Positions 1 to 6,833 of a stretch of 8,518 nt of DNA are shown piece by piece. A program made the translations under genes and the position numbers. This DNA comes from Marinagarivorans sp. UBA5868. Its GTDB lineage: Bacteria; Pseudomonadota; Gammaproteobacteria; Pseudomonadales; Cellvibrionaceae. Below the pieces are notes generated by a model that was not told the origin of the DNA, did no database searches, and saw nothing but the letters and a program-made list of their open reading frames with translations. The stretch is taken from positions 1-8,518 of the forward strand of contig DJFQ01000113.1 in assembly GCA_002432095.1 (NCBI GenBank). The letters run 5' to 3'. Within the stretch, counting starts at the first letter, position 1; every line of letters begins with the position of its first letter.

Positions 1-1
1 T

Positions 2-601
2 CGCGGTGTGGGTATGGACGTGGTCCGCCGCAATATCCAGGCGTTAAAAGGTACGGTAGAAATTGCCTCGCGCAAGGGCGAAGGCTCGACTATTCGCATC
101 CGCTTACCGCTCACGCTGGCCATTATGGATGGTCAGCTAGTGCGGGTGGGCGGACATATTTATATATTCCCGTTGACCTCCATCGTCGAATCCATGCGTT
201 GTCGCAAAGAGCAGGTCAGCCGAGTTGCCGGCGGTTGCAGCGTTTTTCGTCTACGGGATGAATATGTTCCGGTGGTGGAGCTCGGCAGTATCCTGAATAT
301 GCCGACCCGACACACGGAGTTGGAGCAATCACTGATGGTCGTCGTAGAGACGGAGGGCGGCAAGATTGGCGTGGTGGTGGACGAACTGCTGGCGCAGCAA
401 CAGGTGGTTATCAAGAGCCTGGAGCAAAACTATCACAAAGTAGAGGGAATCAGCGGCGCCACAATTTTAGGTGACGGAACCGTAGCATTGATTATTGATA
501 TTCCCGGTATCGTGCAGTTGGCCAATGTTGCATCGGGCCACAACATCTCGATGGTGTCGCCGACCAAAACAATAGAATCACAAGCGCGGAAGCGCGCTTG
601 A
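2..601 (+). CDS. cheA: Chemotaxis histidine kinase CheA, C-terminal part (5' truncated by window edge)
   Basis: This is the last 199 residues of CheA, the cytoplasmic kinase that passes phosphate to CheY and CheB under receptor control. The fragment opens inside the ATP-binding domain with the glycine box RGVGMDVVRRNI (residues 1-12), followed by GEGSTIRIRLPLTLAI (26-41), the end of the HATPase fold typical of CheA. From about residue 42 to 175 it has the CheW-like regulatory domain (P5), including VRVGGHIYIFPL, VPVVELG and GVVVDELLAQQQVVIKSL, which docks CheW and receptors. The reading frame is open through the left edge, so the true start, the Hpt domain and the dimerisation domain lie outside; any internal GTG start would be an artefact. 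The stop at 599-601 lies in a perfect hairpin, and cheW begins 27 bp later. Family assignment is very secure. Confidence 0.97.
   Translation, partial: RGVGMDVVRRNIQALKGTVEIASRKGEGSTIRIRLPLTLAIMDGQLVRVGGHIYIFPLTSIVESMRCRKEQVSRVAGGCSVFRLRDEYVPVVELGSILNMPTRHTELEQSLMVVVETEGGKIGVVVDELLAQQQVVIKSLEQNYHKVEGISGATILGDGTVALIIDIPGIVQLANVASGHNISMVSPTKTIESQARKRA
581..600 (+). other. Perfect hairpin across the cheA stop codon
   Basis: CAAGCGCG and CGCGCTTG form an 8-bp GC-rich stem around a GAAG tetraloop, ending inside the cheA stop codon. A run of six T occurs at 613-618, 12 bases after the stem, too far for a standard intrinsic terminator. The T run merges into the cheW ribosome binding site (GGAG at 619-622). 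It may be an mRNA processing or stability element that sets the cheA:cheW ratio, or a weak attenuator. The structure is seen; its function is inferred. Confidence 0.5.
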
Positions 602-628
602 GTTCCGCCAAATTTTTTGGAGTTATCT

Positions 629-1183
629 ATGCATTCCCCAGCAAATGCGCGCCGACTTGAAGTCGATCCGAATAATACTGAGCACAGCGCGATTGCGAAT
701 AGCCAGTACCTGACATTTTTTATGGCAGGTGAAGAATACGGCGTGGATATTTTATGTGTGCAGGAAATTCGTGGCTGGGAAAACGTCACACCTTTGCCGA
801 ATTCCCCTGCGCATATAAAAGGCGTTATCAATTTGCGCGGCACTATTGTGCCCATAGTCGATTTGCGCCGTTGTTTCGGCCTTGCGGCGATTGAGTACAG
901 CCCGGTTACCGTCGTCATAGTGCTGAAAATTAAAACGGAGAGCGGCAATCGGATAGTGGGTATCGTGGTGGACGCAGTTTCCGATGTGTATTCCGTCGCC
1001 GAAGCGGATATGCGCCGCGTGCCGGATCTCGGGGGTCTGGACACACAATTTGTCCGTGCGCTGGTGACGGTCAATGAACGCATGGTCATTCTGTTGAATA
1101 TTGAGCCGTTAATATCAATGGATGGGATGGCGAATGTTTCCGATTTGCGCGAGCAAATCGACATTATCAAACAGCGGGTATAA
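629..1183 (+). CDS. cheW: Chemotaxis adaptor protein CheW
   Basis: This 184-residue protein is the CheW scaffold that links receptors to CheA in cytoplasmic arrays. The single CheW SH3-like domain covers about residues 24-175: QYLTFFMAGEEYGVDILCVQEI, the conserved HIKGVINLRGTIVPIVDLR segment, then GIVVDAVSDVYSV near the middle and a C-terminal strand around MVILLNIEPLIS. The first 20 or so residues form a polar tail, slightly longer than in minimal CheW proteins. ATG at 629 is chosen because GGAG (619-622) sits 6 bases upstream; an in-frame TTG at 617 overlaps this site and is unlikely. It lies between cheA and the receptor gene, the same order as in the Che2 cluster of P. aeruginosa. No catalytic activity is expected. 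Confidence 0.96.
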   Translation: MHSPANARRLEVDPNNTEHSAIANSQYLTFFMAGEEYGVDILCVQEIRGWENVTPLPNSPAHIKGVINLRGTIVPIVDLRRCFGLAAIEYSPVTVVIVLKIKTESGNRIVGIVVDAVSDVYSVAEADMRRVPDLGGLDTQFVRALVTVNERMVILLNIEPLISMDGMANVSDLREQIDIIKQRV

Positions 1184-1204
1184 CTGCGCCGCAAGGCTTC
1201 CATA

Positions 1205-1214
1205 ATTGATCAAT
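1205..1214 (+). repeat. 10-bp perfect palindrome ATTGATCAAT in the cheW-receptor gap
   Basis: The 69-bp gap between cheW and the receptor gene contains this perfect palindrome. It resembles fused FNR half-sites (TTGAT/ATCAA) but lacks the 4-base spacer, so it is not an FNR box by consensus. No convincing -35/-10 pair is placed around it. It may be chance or an operator; only the palindrome itself is supported. Confidence 0.25.
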
Positions 1215-1252
1215 GACGCGGGATAGCCGCTGGGATTTTACTGGAGAGTGTT

Positions 1253-3589
1253 ATGAATAAAGCAAGTCTGTTTGGCTTCTTTCAGCGAAGCAAAGAGTTG
1301 CGCCAAAAAATGGAAGCAGTGAGCCGCAGCCAAGCGGTGATTGAATTTGATCCGGAAGGTGTGATTCTGGAGGCGAACCAGAATTTCCTCAGCGTTATGG
1401 GTTATCAGCGGGCTGAAGTTATTGGTAATCACCACCGCATGTTTGTCGATCCACAGTTCAGCTCCAGCCGGGAATATGCAGGCTTTTGGGAAAGTCTGCG
1501 CCGCGGAGAAACCTTTACGGCGGAATTCCAGCGGCTAGGCAAAAACAATAATCCCATTTGGATTCAAGGCTCTTACTGCCCGCTGCGGGACTCCCACGGC
1601 AAGGTATATAAGATCGTGAAGTTTGCGATGGATATTACCGAGCGGAAAAAGGCCGAAGAACGAAACCGTCAGACCGCTGAGATCGCCAGCGCATTAAAAC
1701 TCTGTCAGGCCAATGTGATGTTGGCGGACAACGATCTCAATATTGTGTATATGAACAACACCGTGACGGAAATGTTGAAGCACCGTGAAGCGGAGTTGCA
1801 GTCGGAGCTAAAAAGCTTCGCCGTCGATAAGCTTGTGGGTACCTGTGTGGATGTTTTTCATAAGCGTCCCGGCCATCAGCGGCAGATGATAAACGAATTG
1901 AAATCGCCTTATAAAACCGATCTCACTATAGGCAATTTGATTTTTGAGTTAACGGCTTCGCCCTGGCTGGACCAACAGGGTAAACGTATCGGCACAGTGG
2001 TTGAGTGGCTGGATAAAACTGACGAAGTGAATAAGCGCAATGCCGAGGCGCGAACCGCCGCAGAAAATGCACGTGTGCGTTATGCATTGGACAGTGTCAC
2101 AACCAATGTCATGATCGCCGATGCAGACGCCAATATCATTTACGCCAATGATGCCGTAACACAGATGATGCGGAGAGCTCAGGCGGATATTCGCAAAGCC
2201 ATTCCCAATTTTGATGCGGACCATATTAAGGGACGCAACATGGATATGTTTCATCGCAACCCAGACCACCAGCGCAATCTCATCAAAACCCTTACCGGCA
2301 CTTATAACGGCAAAGCGGAAGTCGGCGGGCGTACATTTACCGTTATTGCCAACCCGATTATTGTCGAAGGTCAGCGTATCGGCACCGTAGTCGAATGGGC
2401 AGACCGAACCGCCGAAGTTGCTATCGAAAAAGAAGTGGCTGCGATGGTGAGCGCCGCCGGGCTCGGCGATTTTACTCGGCAGATCAACATGGAAAATAAA
2501 GAAGGATTTTTCGCCAATTTGAGTCGCGGGCTTAACGAACTGGTCAGTACCATCGAAATTGCATTAAACGATATTCGGCGAATGCTGGGTGCCATGGCGC
2601 GTGGAGATTTGTCCGAGCGGATCACACGCGATTTTCAGGGCACATTTGGCCAGCTCAAAGACGATGCCAACAGTACAGCGGATAAATTAACCGACATTAT
2701 TGGTCGCATCCGTACATCTTCGAGCGCAATTCTGGCTGCTGCGAATGAAATCGCCCAGGGGAATGCTGACCTCAGTCAGCGCACCGAGGAGCAGGCATCT
2801 TCGCTGGAGGAAACCGCTTCCAGCATGGAACAAATGACATCGACGGTAAAACAAAGCGCGGAAAATGCGCTGCGCGCCAATGATCTTGCACAGACTGCCC
2901 AGGGGAAAGCGAAGGAGGGTGGTCAGGTGGTTAGCCGTGCTGTACAGGCCATGCAGGAAATCAGTGATTCAAGTAAAAAAATCAGCGACATCATCAGCGT
3001 GATTGATGAGATTGCGTTCCAAACAAATTTACTTGCGCTCAATGCAGCGGTGGAAGCGGCTCGCGCCGGCGAGCAAGGGCGCGGTTTTGCGGTGGTGGCA
3101 GGAGAAGTGCGCAATCTTGCGCAGCGCTCTGCCGGCGCGGCGAAAGAAATCAAAGAATTGATTCGCGACAGCGTAAGCAAGGTGCAGGATGGTCGGCAGC
3201 TGGTGAACGCTTCCGGCGAAACACTGCAGGATATAGTGGCGTCGGTGGAAAAAGTCAGCAACATGATGCAGGAAATTGCGCAGGCAGCGCAGGAACAAAC
3301 GTCCGGCATTGAACAGGTGAATACCGCCGTTGCGCAGATGGATGAAATGACCCAGCAAAATGCCGCGTTGGTGGAAGAGGCATCTGCCGCTGGCGCATCT
3401 TTGGCGGATCAGGCGAATGCCATGTATTCCATGGTGGATTTTTTCTCCATCGAAGAAAGTGAAGACGAAGCGGCGCCCGCGCCACCAAAGCGTGCAAGAC
3501 CCGCTTTAAAAGTCGCAACGAAGGGAAAAGCAGTAAAAAAATCACCGCCCCGAGCGGCGCAGACAGATGAAGAGTGGGAGCAATTTTGA
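1253..3589 (+). CDS. Soluble Aer2-like methyl-accepting chemotaxis protein with three PAS domains
   Basis: This 778-residue receptor has no signal peptide or membrane helix, so it should sit in cytoplasmic arrays. Domains: PAS1 about 18-132 (general MCP/BdlA-like type, ending [10 protein letters not shown]); PAS2 144-257; PAS3 273-388; a HAMP-like, probably double, region 393-487 (GDFTRQI and GDLSERI motifs); signalling hairpin about 490-735 with tip [19 protein letters not shown]; linker; C-terminal EWEQF (774-778). PAS2 and PAS3 share FHxxPxHQR and IGTVVEW, giving His203/His208/Trp252 and His334/His339/Trp382. These correspond in spacing to the heme-ligand region and oxygen-contacting Trp recalled for P. 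aeruginosa Aer2. Likely methylation sites are in SSLEETAS (E519/E520) and ALVEEASA (E708/E709). The hairpin aligns without gaps to 36-heptad receptors. ATG follows GGAGAG. CheR, CheD and CheB lie next door. Ligand binding is inferred. Confidence 0.93.
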   Translation: MNKASLFGFFQRSKELRQKMEAVSRSQAVIEFDPEGVILEANQNFLSVMGYQRAEVIGNHHRMFVDPQFSSSREYAGFWESLRRGETFTAEFQRLGKNNNPIWIQGSYCPLRDSHGKVYKIVKFAMDITERKKAEERNRQTAEIASALKLCQANVMLADNDLNIVYMNNTVTEMLKHREAELQSELKSFAVDKLVGTCVDVFHKRPGHQRQMINELKSPYKTDLTIGNLIFELTASPWLDQQGKRIGTVVEWLDKTDEVNKRNAEARTAAENARVRYALDSVTTNVMIADADANIIYANDAVTQMMRRAQADIRKAIPNFDADHIKGRNMDMFHRNPDHQRNLIKTLTGTYNGKAEVGGRTFTVIANPIIVEGQRIGTVVEWADRTAEVAIEKEVAAMVSAAGLGDFTRQINMENKEGFFANLSRGLNELVSTIEIALNDIRRMLGAMARGDLSERITRDFQGTFGQLKDDANSTADKLTDIIGRIRTSSSAILAAANEIAQGNADLSQRTEEQASSLEETASSMEQMTSTVKQSAENALRANDLAQTAQGKAKEGGQVVSRAVQAMQEISDSSKKISDIISVIDEIAFQTNLLALNAAVEAARAGEQGRGFAVVAGEVRNLAQRSAGAAKEIKELIRDSVSKVQDGRQLVNASGETLQDIVASVEKVSNMMQEIAQAAQEQTSGIEQVNTAVAQMDEMTQQNAALVEEASAAGASLADQANAMYSMVDFFSIEESEDEAAPAPPKRARPALKVATKGKAVKKSPPRAAQTDEEWEQF

Positions 3590-3609
3590 TTCCAGATGCA
3601 GCCAGATTT

Positions 3610-3626
3610 GGAGTATCACCAAAGTG
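3610..3626 (+). promoter_or_regulatory. Ribosome binding site and GTG start that define cheR
   Basis: TTTGGAG, with its GGAG core at 3610-3613, precedes an in-frame GTG at 3624-3626 by 10 bases. It is the only good Shine-Dalgarno sequence near the possible cheR starts. The competing ATG at 3567 lies inside the receptor gene and ATG 3678 would trim the conserved REF segment; neither has a clear site. Confidence 0.55.
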
Positions 3627-4478
3627 ACGTCGCGCTTTCCGCAAGCGGCAAGTGATTCCGCCGATCGTGAATTTCCCATGTCGGAGCGGAATTTTCGCGA
3701 GCTCAAAAAAATCGCCTACAAGGTCACGGGCATCAATTTGTCCGATCATAAACAAAACATGATTTACGGTCGGCTGGCGCGCCGCATTCGCGCCCTCGGC
3801 CTGCGGAATTTTGACCAATACTGCGATTTGCTTGGCCAGGATTCCTCACCGGAAATTCGTGAGTTCGTCAATGCGATTACCACCAACCTCACGGCGTTTT
3901 TTCGCGAAAATCACCATTTTGAATACGTCAAAAATACGCTGCTGCCGGATTTATTGCGGCGCAAGCAAGCCGAGCGACGCATTCGTATCTGGTCGGCCGG
4001 CTGCTCCACCGGTGAAGAGCCATACTCCCTTGCTATGGTTGTCCGTTCGTTGCCCGCGTTAAATGCCTGGGATGTGAAAATTCTCGCAACCGATCTGGAT
4101 TCCAATGTGTTGGAAAAAGCCGAATCCGGTGAATATGCCGCTGAGCGATTTGCCAGTATTCCGCCGCAATACCACGTCTTGGTTGAGCGGGAGCCGCAAC
4201 GCAATGTCATCGCCATGCGCGGCGAGCTGCGTCGTCTGGTGACGTTCAAGCAGCTAAATTTGTTACACAGTTGGCCTATGAAGGGACCATTCGACATTAT
4301 TTTTTGTCGAAATGTGGTGATTTATTTTGATGCGCCTACACAGATCCAATTATTTGACCGCTACGCCAATATGTTGGCGTCCCAAGGCCATTTGTTTATT
4401 GGCCACTCGGAAAGCCTGCATAAAATCAGTGAGCGTTTTGTATCGCTCGGTCGCACCATCTACCAGCGGACGCAATAA
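3624..4478 (+). CDS. cheR: Chemotaxis protein methyltransferase CheR
   Basis: This S-adenosylmethionine-dependent enzyme methylates glutamates of the receptor. With the GTG start it has 284 residues, close to E. coli CheR (286). In this numbering the N-terminal helical domain runs about 15-85 (MSERNFRELKKIAY, RLARRIRALGL), the conserved NLTAFFRE is at 88-95, the SAM-binding loop IWSAGCSTGEEP at 122-133, the acidic ATDLD at 155-159, and FCRNVVIYF at 227-235, followed by GHSESL. GTG 3624 is preferred for its upstream GGAG and because it keeps DREF before MSERNF, a segment commonly conserved in CheR. ATG 3678 (266 residues) and ATG 3567 (303 residues, overlapping the receptor) are alternatives. 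It follows the receptor by 34 bp; that receptor ends in a tether of the type bound by the CheR beta-subdomain. The function is secure; the start is less so. Confidence 0.95.
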   Translation: MTSRFPQAASDSADREFPMSERNFRELKKIAYKVTGINLSDHKQNMIYGRLARRIRALGLRNFDQYCDLLGQDSSPEIREFVNAITTNLTAFFRENHHFEYVKNTLLPDLLRRKQAERRIRIWSAGCSTGEEPYSLAMVVRSLPALNAWDVKILATDLDSNVLEKAESGEYAAERFASIPPQYHVLVEREPQRNVIAMRGELRRLVTFKQLNLLHSWPMKGPFDIIFCRNVVIYFDAPTQIQLFDRYANMLASQGHLFIGHSESLHKISERFVSLGRTIYQRTQ

Positions 4479-4497
4479 ATGATTTTGCAAAAATCAT
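4479..4497 (+). repeat. Perfect 8-bp inverted repeat containing the cheD start codon
   Basis: ATGATTTT and AAAATCAT flank a 3-base GCA centre, beginning at the first base of the cheD ATG, immediately after the cheR stop (TAAATG). In mRNA it could form an AT-rich hairpin that hides the start codon, so cheD would depend on ribosomes arriving from cheR. If cheD really starts at ATG 4521, the repeat lies in the leader. The stem is weak in energy, so its function is uncertain. Confidence 0.4.
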
Positions 4498-5138
4498 GTT
4501 CAAAACAGCCCCGTTCAGCGATGCCGCCTGCGCTTCCCGGGTTTGAGCATGTGAACCGCTATTGGGATCCCCATGTGCAGACCCCGGTGGCGAAGATTAT
4601 GCCTGGGGAATGTTACGTCAGCGCTCGCGGGGAGATGATCGCCACCGTGTTGGGTTCCTGTGTGTCTGCTTGCATTCGCGACGAGGTTTTGGGCATCGGC
4701 GGGATGAACCATTTTATGTTGCCATTGCGCGGTGGTGGACGCGGTGTGGAGCGGGACTATTTAGTCACCCCGGATTTGTGTTATGGCAACTGGGCGATGG
4801 AATATCTCATAAATGCCATTCTGCGCATCGGCGGCAAGCGTGAACGTCTCGAAATCAAATTGTTTGGTGGCGGCCGCGTGCTTTCCGGGTTGCTGAAAAT
4901 GGATGTGGGTCGTCGCAATGTGGAATTTGTGTTGGATTATGTTCGTCAGGAAAACCTGAATATCGCCGCCCACGATCTCGGCGGTGATTATCCGCGCAAG
5001 ATTTTTTATTATCCGGATACCGGTGCGGTAAAAATGCGACGTTTGCGCTCAGTCGCCAACGACACCATCGAGCAACGTGAGCGCGCTTATATGGAATCGT
5101 TACGCAAACCTGTGCAAAAAGACGTGGACCTGTTTTAA
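4479..5138 (+). CDS. cheD: Chemoreceptor glutamine deamidase CheD
   Basis: CheD converts selected receptor glutamines to methylatable glutamates and can bind chemotaxis phosphatases in some species. The 219-residue frame contains PGECYVS (43-48), the catalytic VLGSCVSAC with Cys61, and MNHFMLP with His78. The 17-residue Cys-His spacing fits the family's catalytic pair. The rest includes EYLINAILR, IKLFGGGRVL and GGDYPRKIFYYPDTGAVKMRRL, typical of CheD. The segment LPGFEHVNRYWDP upstream of the core is the longer N-terminus usual in gammaproteobacterial CheD. ATG 4479 touches the cheR stop but lacks a strong ribosome site; ATG 4521 would give 205 residues starting just before the conserved part and is a fair alternative. 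It lies between cheR and cheB, consistent with a dedicated receptor-modification set. Confidence 0.95.
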   Translation: MILQKSCSKQPRSAMPPALPGFEHVNRYWDPHVQTPVAKIMPGECYVSARGEMIATVLGSCVSACIRDEVLGIGGMNHFMLPLRGGGRGVERDYLVTPDLCYGNWAMEYLINAILRIGGKRERLEIKLFGGGRVLSGLLKMDVGRRNVEFVLDYVRQENLNIAAHDLGGDYPRKIFYYPDTGAVKMRRLRSVANDTIEQRERAYMESLRKPVQKDVDLF

Positions 5139-5156
5139 CCGGAGTGCCCACATATC

Positions 5157-6215
5157 ATGCGGACAAAAATCAAGGTTGTCGTGGTGGATGACTCGGCGAT
5201 GGTGCGGGCGCTGCTGACGCAGATCATCAATGCGGACCCACGCTTACAGGTTGTTGCTGCCGCAGCAGATCCCTACGAAGCGCGGGAGTTGATCAAATTA
5301 CACAACCCGGATGTCATTACCCTGGATATCGAAATGCCGAAAATGAACGGCATAACGTTTTTGAAGAATTTAATGAGGCTACGTCCAACGCCAGTGGTGA
5401 TGATCTCCACGCTCACCCAGGATCAAGCGCCGGCAACCTTGGAGGCATTGGAGTGCGGCGCCGTGGATTTTCTCGGCAAACCTCAGGGACGAAGCGATAT
5501 TGCGTTGCGTGAATACAGCGAAATAATCAGCGAAAAAATTGTCGCCGCCGCAAATGCCAGAGTGCGCGGGCTGGATTCGCTACATCCCAGCTCACGGGAT
5601 TCTTCGTCCAGCACGGTACTCAAGGCCATCGACCGTCCGCATAAACAAAATTTTCTCTGCGCGATGGGCGCTTCCACCGGTGGCACCGAAGCCATAAAAG
5701 AAATTGTGCGTAGTCTGCCGGAACGTTGTCCGCCGCTGGTAATTACTCAGCATATTCCGGAAGTGTTCAGCACCTCCTTCGCCCGTCGCCTGGACAGTCT
5801 AAGCGCGGTTAAAGTTTATGAGGCGGAACACGATCAACCGGTGGAACACAATTGCGCCTACCTCGCTCCCGGTCACTCGCATTTGAAGCTGGCGCGTCGA
5901 GCCGGGCGTTATGTCTGCCTATTGGATCAGGGCCCGCCGGTTAATCGCCATCGTCCTTCCGTCGAAGTGCTATTTGATTCCGTATGCGCCGTCGCCGGAG
6001 ACGACGCCACGGCAGTATTGCTCACCGGCATGGGCGCCGACGGTGCGAGCGCATTATTGCGATTGCGACAGGCGGGAGCATTTACGGTGGCGCAGGACGA
6101 AGCCTCGTCGGTGGTGTGGGGCATGCCGGGTGCAGCGGTAAAAATCAACGCAGCGGAAAAAGTGTTGCCGCTGGATAAAATTGCCCGAGAAATCCTTCGC
6201 GCAGCATTCGACTAG
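5157..6215 (+). CDS. cheB: Chemotaxis response regulator protein-glutamate methylesterase CheB
   Basis: CheB removes receptor methyl groups when phosphorylated by CheA, closing the adaptation loop against CheR. The 352-residue protein has an N-terminal receiver (about 4-122) with acidic pair Asp11/Asp12, phospho-acceptor Asp57 in TLDIEMP, Ser84 in MIS and Lys108 in GKP. A linker of about 40 residues leads to the methylesterase domain (about 164-350) with Ser173 in GASTGG, His199 in TQHIP and Asp295 in TGMGADG, the full catalytic triad. ATG 5157 is the only good start; GGAG at 5141-5144 is 12 bases away, longer than ideal, so expression may lean on coupling to cheD, which ends 18 bp before. 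This is the last intact gene of the operon; no clear terminator follows. Confidence 0.97.
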   Translation: MRTKIKVVVVDDSAMVRALLTQIINADPRLQVVAAAADPYEARELIKLHNPDVITLDIEMPKMNGITFLKNLMRLRPTPVVMISTLTQDQAPATLEALECGAVDFLGKPQGRSDIALREYSEIISEKIVAAANARVRGLDSLHPSSRDSSSSTVLKAIDRPHKQNFLCAMGASTGGTEAIKEIVRSLPERCPPLVITQHIPEVFSTSFARRLDSLSAVKVYEAEHDQPVEHNCAYLAPGHSHLKLARRAGRYVCLLDQGPPVNRHRPSVEVLFDSVCAVAGDDATAVLLTGMGADGASALLRLRQAGAFTVAQDEASSVVWGMPGAAVKINAAEKVLPLDKIAREILRAAFD

Positions 6216-6257
6216 ACTTTAAGTCATTCCATTTTAACCTGCACATTCAGGCCGTCG

Positions 6258-6550
6258 ATGACGCAGCAACGTGTCCTTATCATATTGACCGCTTTGGCGA
6301 TCATCTCAACAATTGTGGCAATAGGCGTATTTCGCCACATTCCGCCAGAGTTTCTACCGCTTTCAACCTTACGGAAAAAATAAGACAAATAATCGTGCCG
6401 CGGGAATTTAACCTCGGCAATCCCTTAAGAGTGACCTGTAGCTTTGCTATCTCGGAATTGGCGATCAATGAACAATTTGAGGCGGCGTTCAAGCGTGCGG
6501 ACGAAGCGCTTTATAAGGCAAAGCGGGAAGGTCGCAATTGCTCGATCATC
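6258..6550 (+). pseudogene. Remnant of a GGDEF (diguanylate cyclase) gene
   Basis: In one frame, 6359-6550 encodes AFNLTEKIRQI, then PLRVTCSFAIS, then RADEALYKAKREGRN (6494-6538). This is the usual C-terminal half of a GGDEF domain. The GG(D/E)EF signature and the substrate site that should precede it are absent, and this frame has no ATG, GTG or TTG start between cheB and 6395. In another frame, ATG 6258 begins a 41-codon stretch ending at 6383, with a strongly hydrophobic helix (VLIILTALAIISTIVAIGVF). This could be the original membrane anchor, joined out of frame to the GGDEF tail by a large internal deletion. Alternatively the GGDEF frame itself continues upstream as HIDRFGDHLNN (6281-6313), a decayed version of the DxDxFKxIND region. 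Both readings leave a non-functional gene. The tail homology is clear; the deletion model is inference. Confidence 0.7.
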
Positions 6551-6592
6551 GCTTGGCTAACAGCGGCAATAAACTCCTCGTCGGCAAATGAT

Positions 6593-6749
6593 GTTGTGAG
6601 TTCCGGCCCTGGCTGTCAGGTAGAAAACTGTCCTTACCGCCAAACCTCCCGCCGGCGGACCAAATTCGGCGCGAATTGCCTTGCTGTGGCATCTCATGGC
6701 AAATGGTGAGTTTTTTTCCCGGCGAGCGCCTGACAAGTGGCCGAACAAC
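6593..6749. repeat. Fold-back element with imperfect terminal inverted repeats in the non-coding gap
   Basis: The left end (6593-6620) and right end (6729-6749) are inverted copies: GTTGT pairs with ACAAC (6745-6749), TCCGGCC with GGCCGA (6739-6744, one bulge), and TGTCAGG (6614-6620) with CCTGACA (6729-6735). Inside, AAAACT (6624-6629) can pair with AGTTTT (6709-6714), and there are perfect palindromes CCGCCGGCGG (6649-6658) and AATTCG-GCG-CGAATT (6663-6677), plus TTGCC/GGCAA (6676-6680/6698-6702) and a run of seven T (6711-6717). Open frames across it on either strand show no family I recognise and have no good ribosome site. It could be a small non-autonomous mobile element, a dispersed intergenic repeat or a structured RNA. 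Bases 6551-6592 and 6750-6821 show nothing else definite. Confidence 0.5.
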
Positions 6750-6821
6750 CACTAATCTTTTCTTATAGAAAATGCTCATTTAGTAACAATAAAATCTGTG
6801 CAGCGGATTGCCTACCATATT

Positions 6822-6826
6822 GGAGG
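6822..6826 (+). promoter_or_regulatory. Strong ribosome binding site that fixes the Hpt-REC-REC start
   Basis: GGAGG lies 7 bases before ATG 6834. It excludes the in-frame GTG at 6798, which would add 12 residues and places this site inside the coding region. Confidence 0.75.
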
Positions 6827-6833
6827 TCCCGAG

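Noticed and set aside
433..1203. Long minus-strand open frame (256 codons) opposite cheA/cheW
   Set aside because: It is the complement of two clear chemotaxis genes, has a Ser/Thr/Arg-rich composition typical of shadow frames and no recognisable domain.
1206..1213. FNR/Anr site in the cheW-receptor gap, attractive for an oxygen receptor
   Set aside because: The half-sites are fused without the required 4-base spacer.
3255..3818. Minus-strand open frame (187 codons) across the receptor-cheR junction
   Set aside because: It is antisense to two confident genes and has no family features.
6736..6763. Possible intrinsic terminator AGTGG-loop-CCACT followed by T-rich sequence
   Set aside because: The stem is only 5 bp with an 8-base loop, and the same bases pair better as the right end of the larger fold-back element.
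6546..6779. Minus-strand open frames (77 and 63 codons) in the gap after cheB
   Set aside because: No recognisable domain and no good ribosome site; they lie across the fold-back element, whose palindromes explain why several frames stay open.
6764..6795. Promoter for the Hpt-REC-REC gene (TATAGA at 6764 or TAAAAT at 6790 as -10)
   Set aside because: Neither has a -35-like hexamer at 16-18 bases upstream, so no promoter can be placed with confidence.
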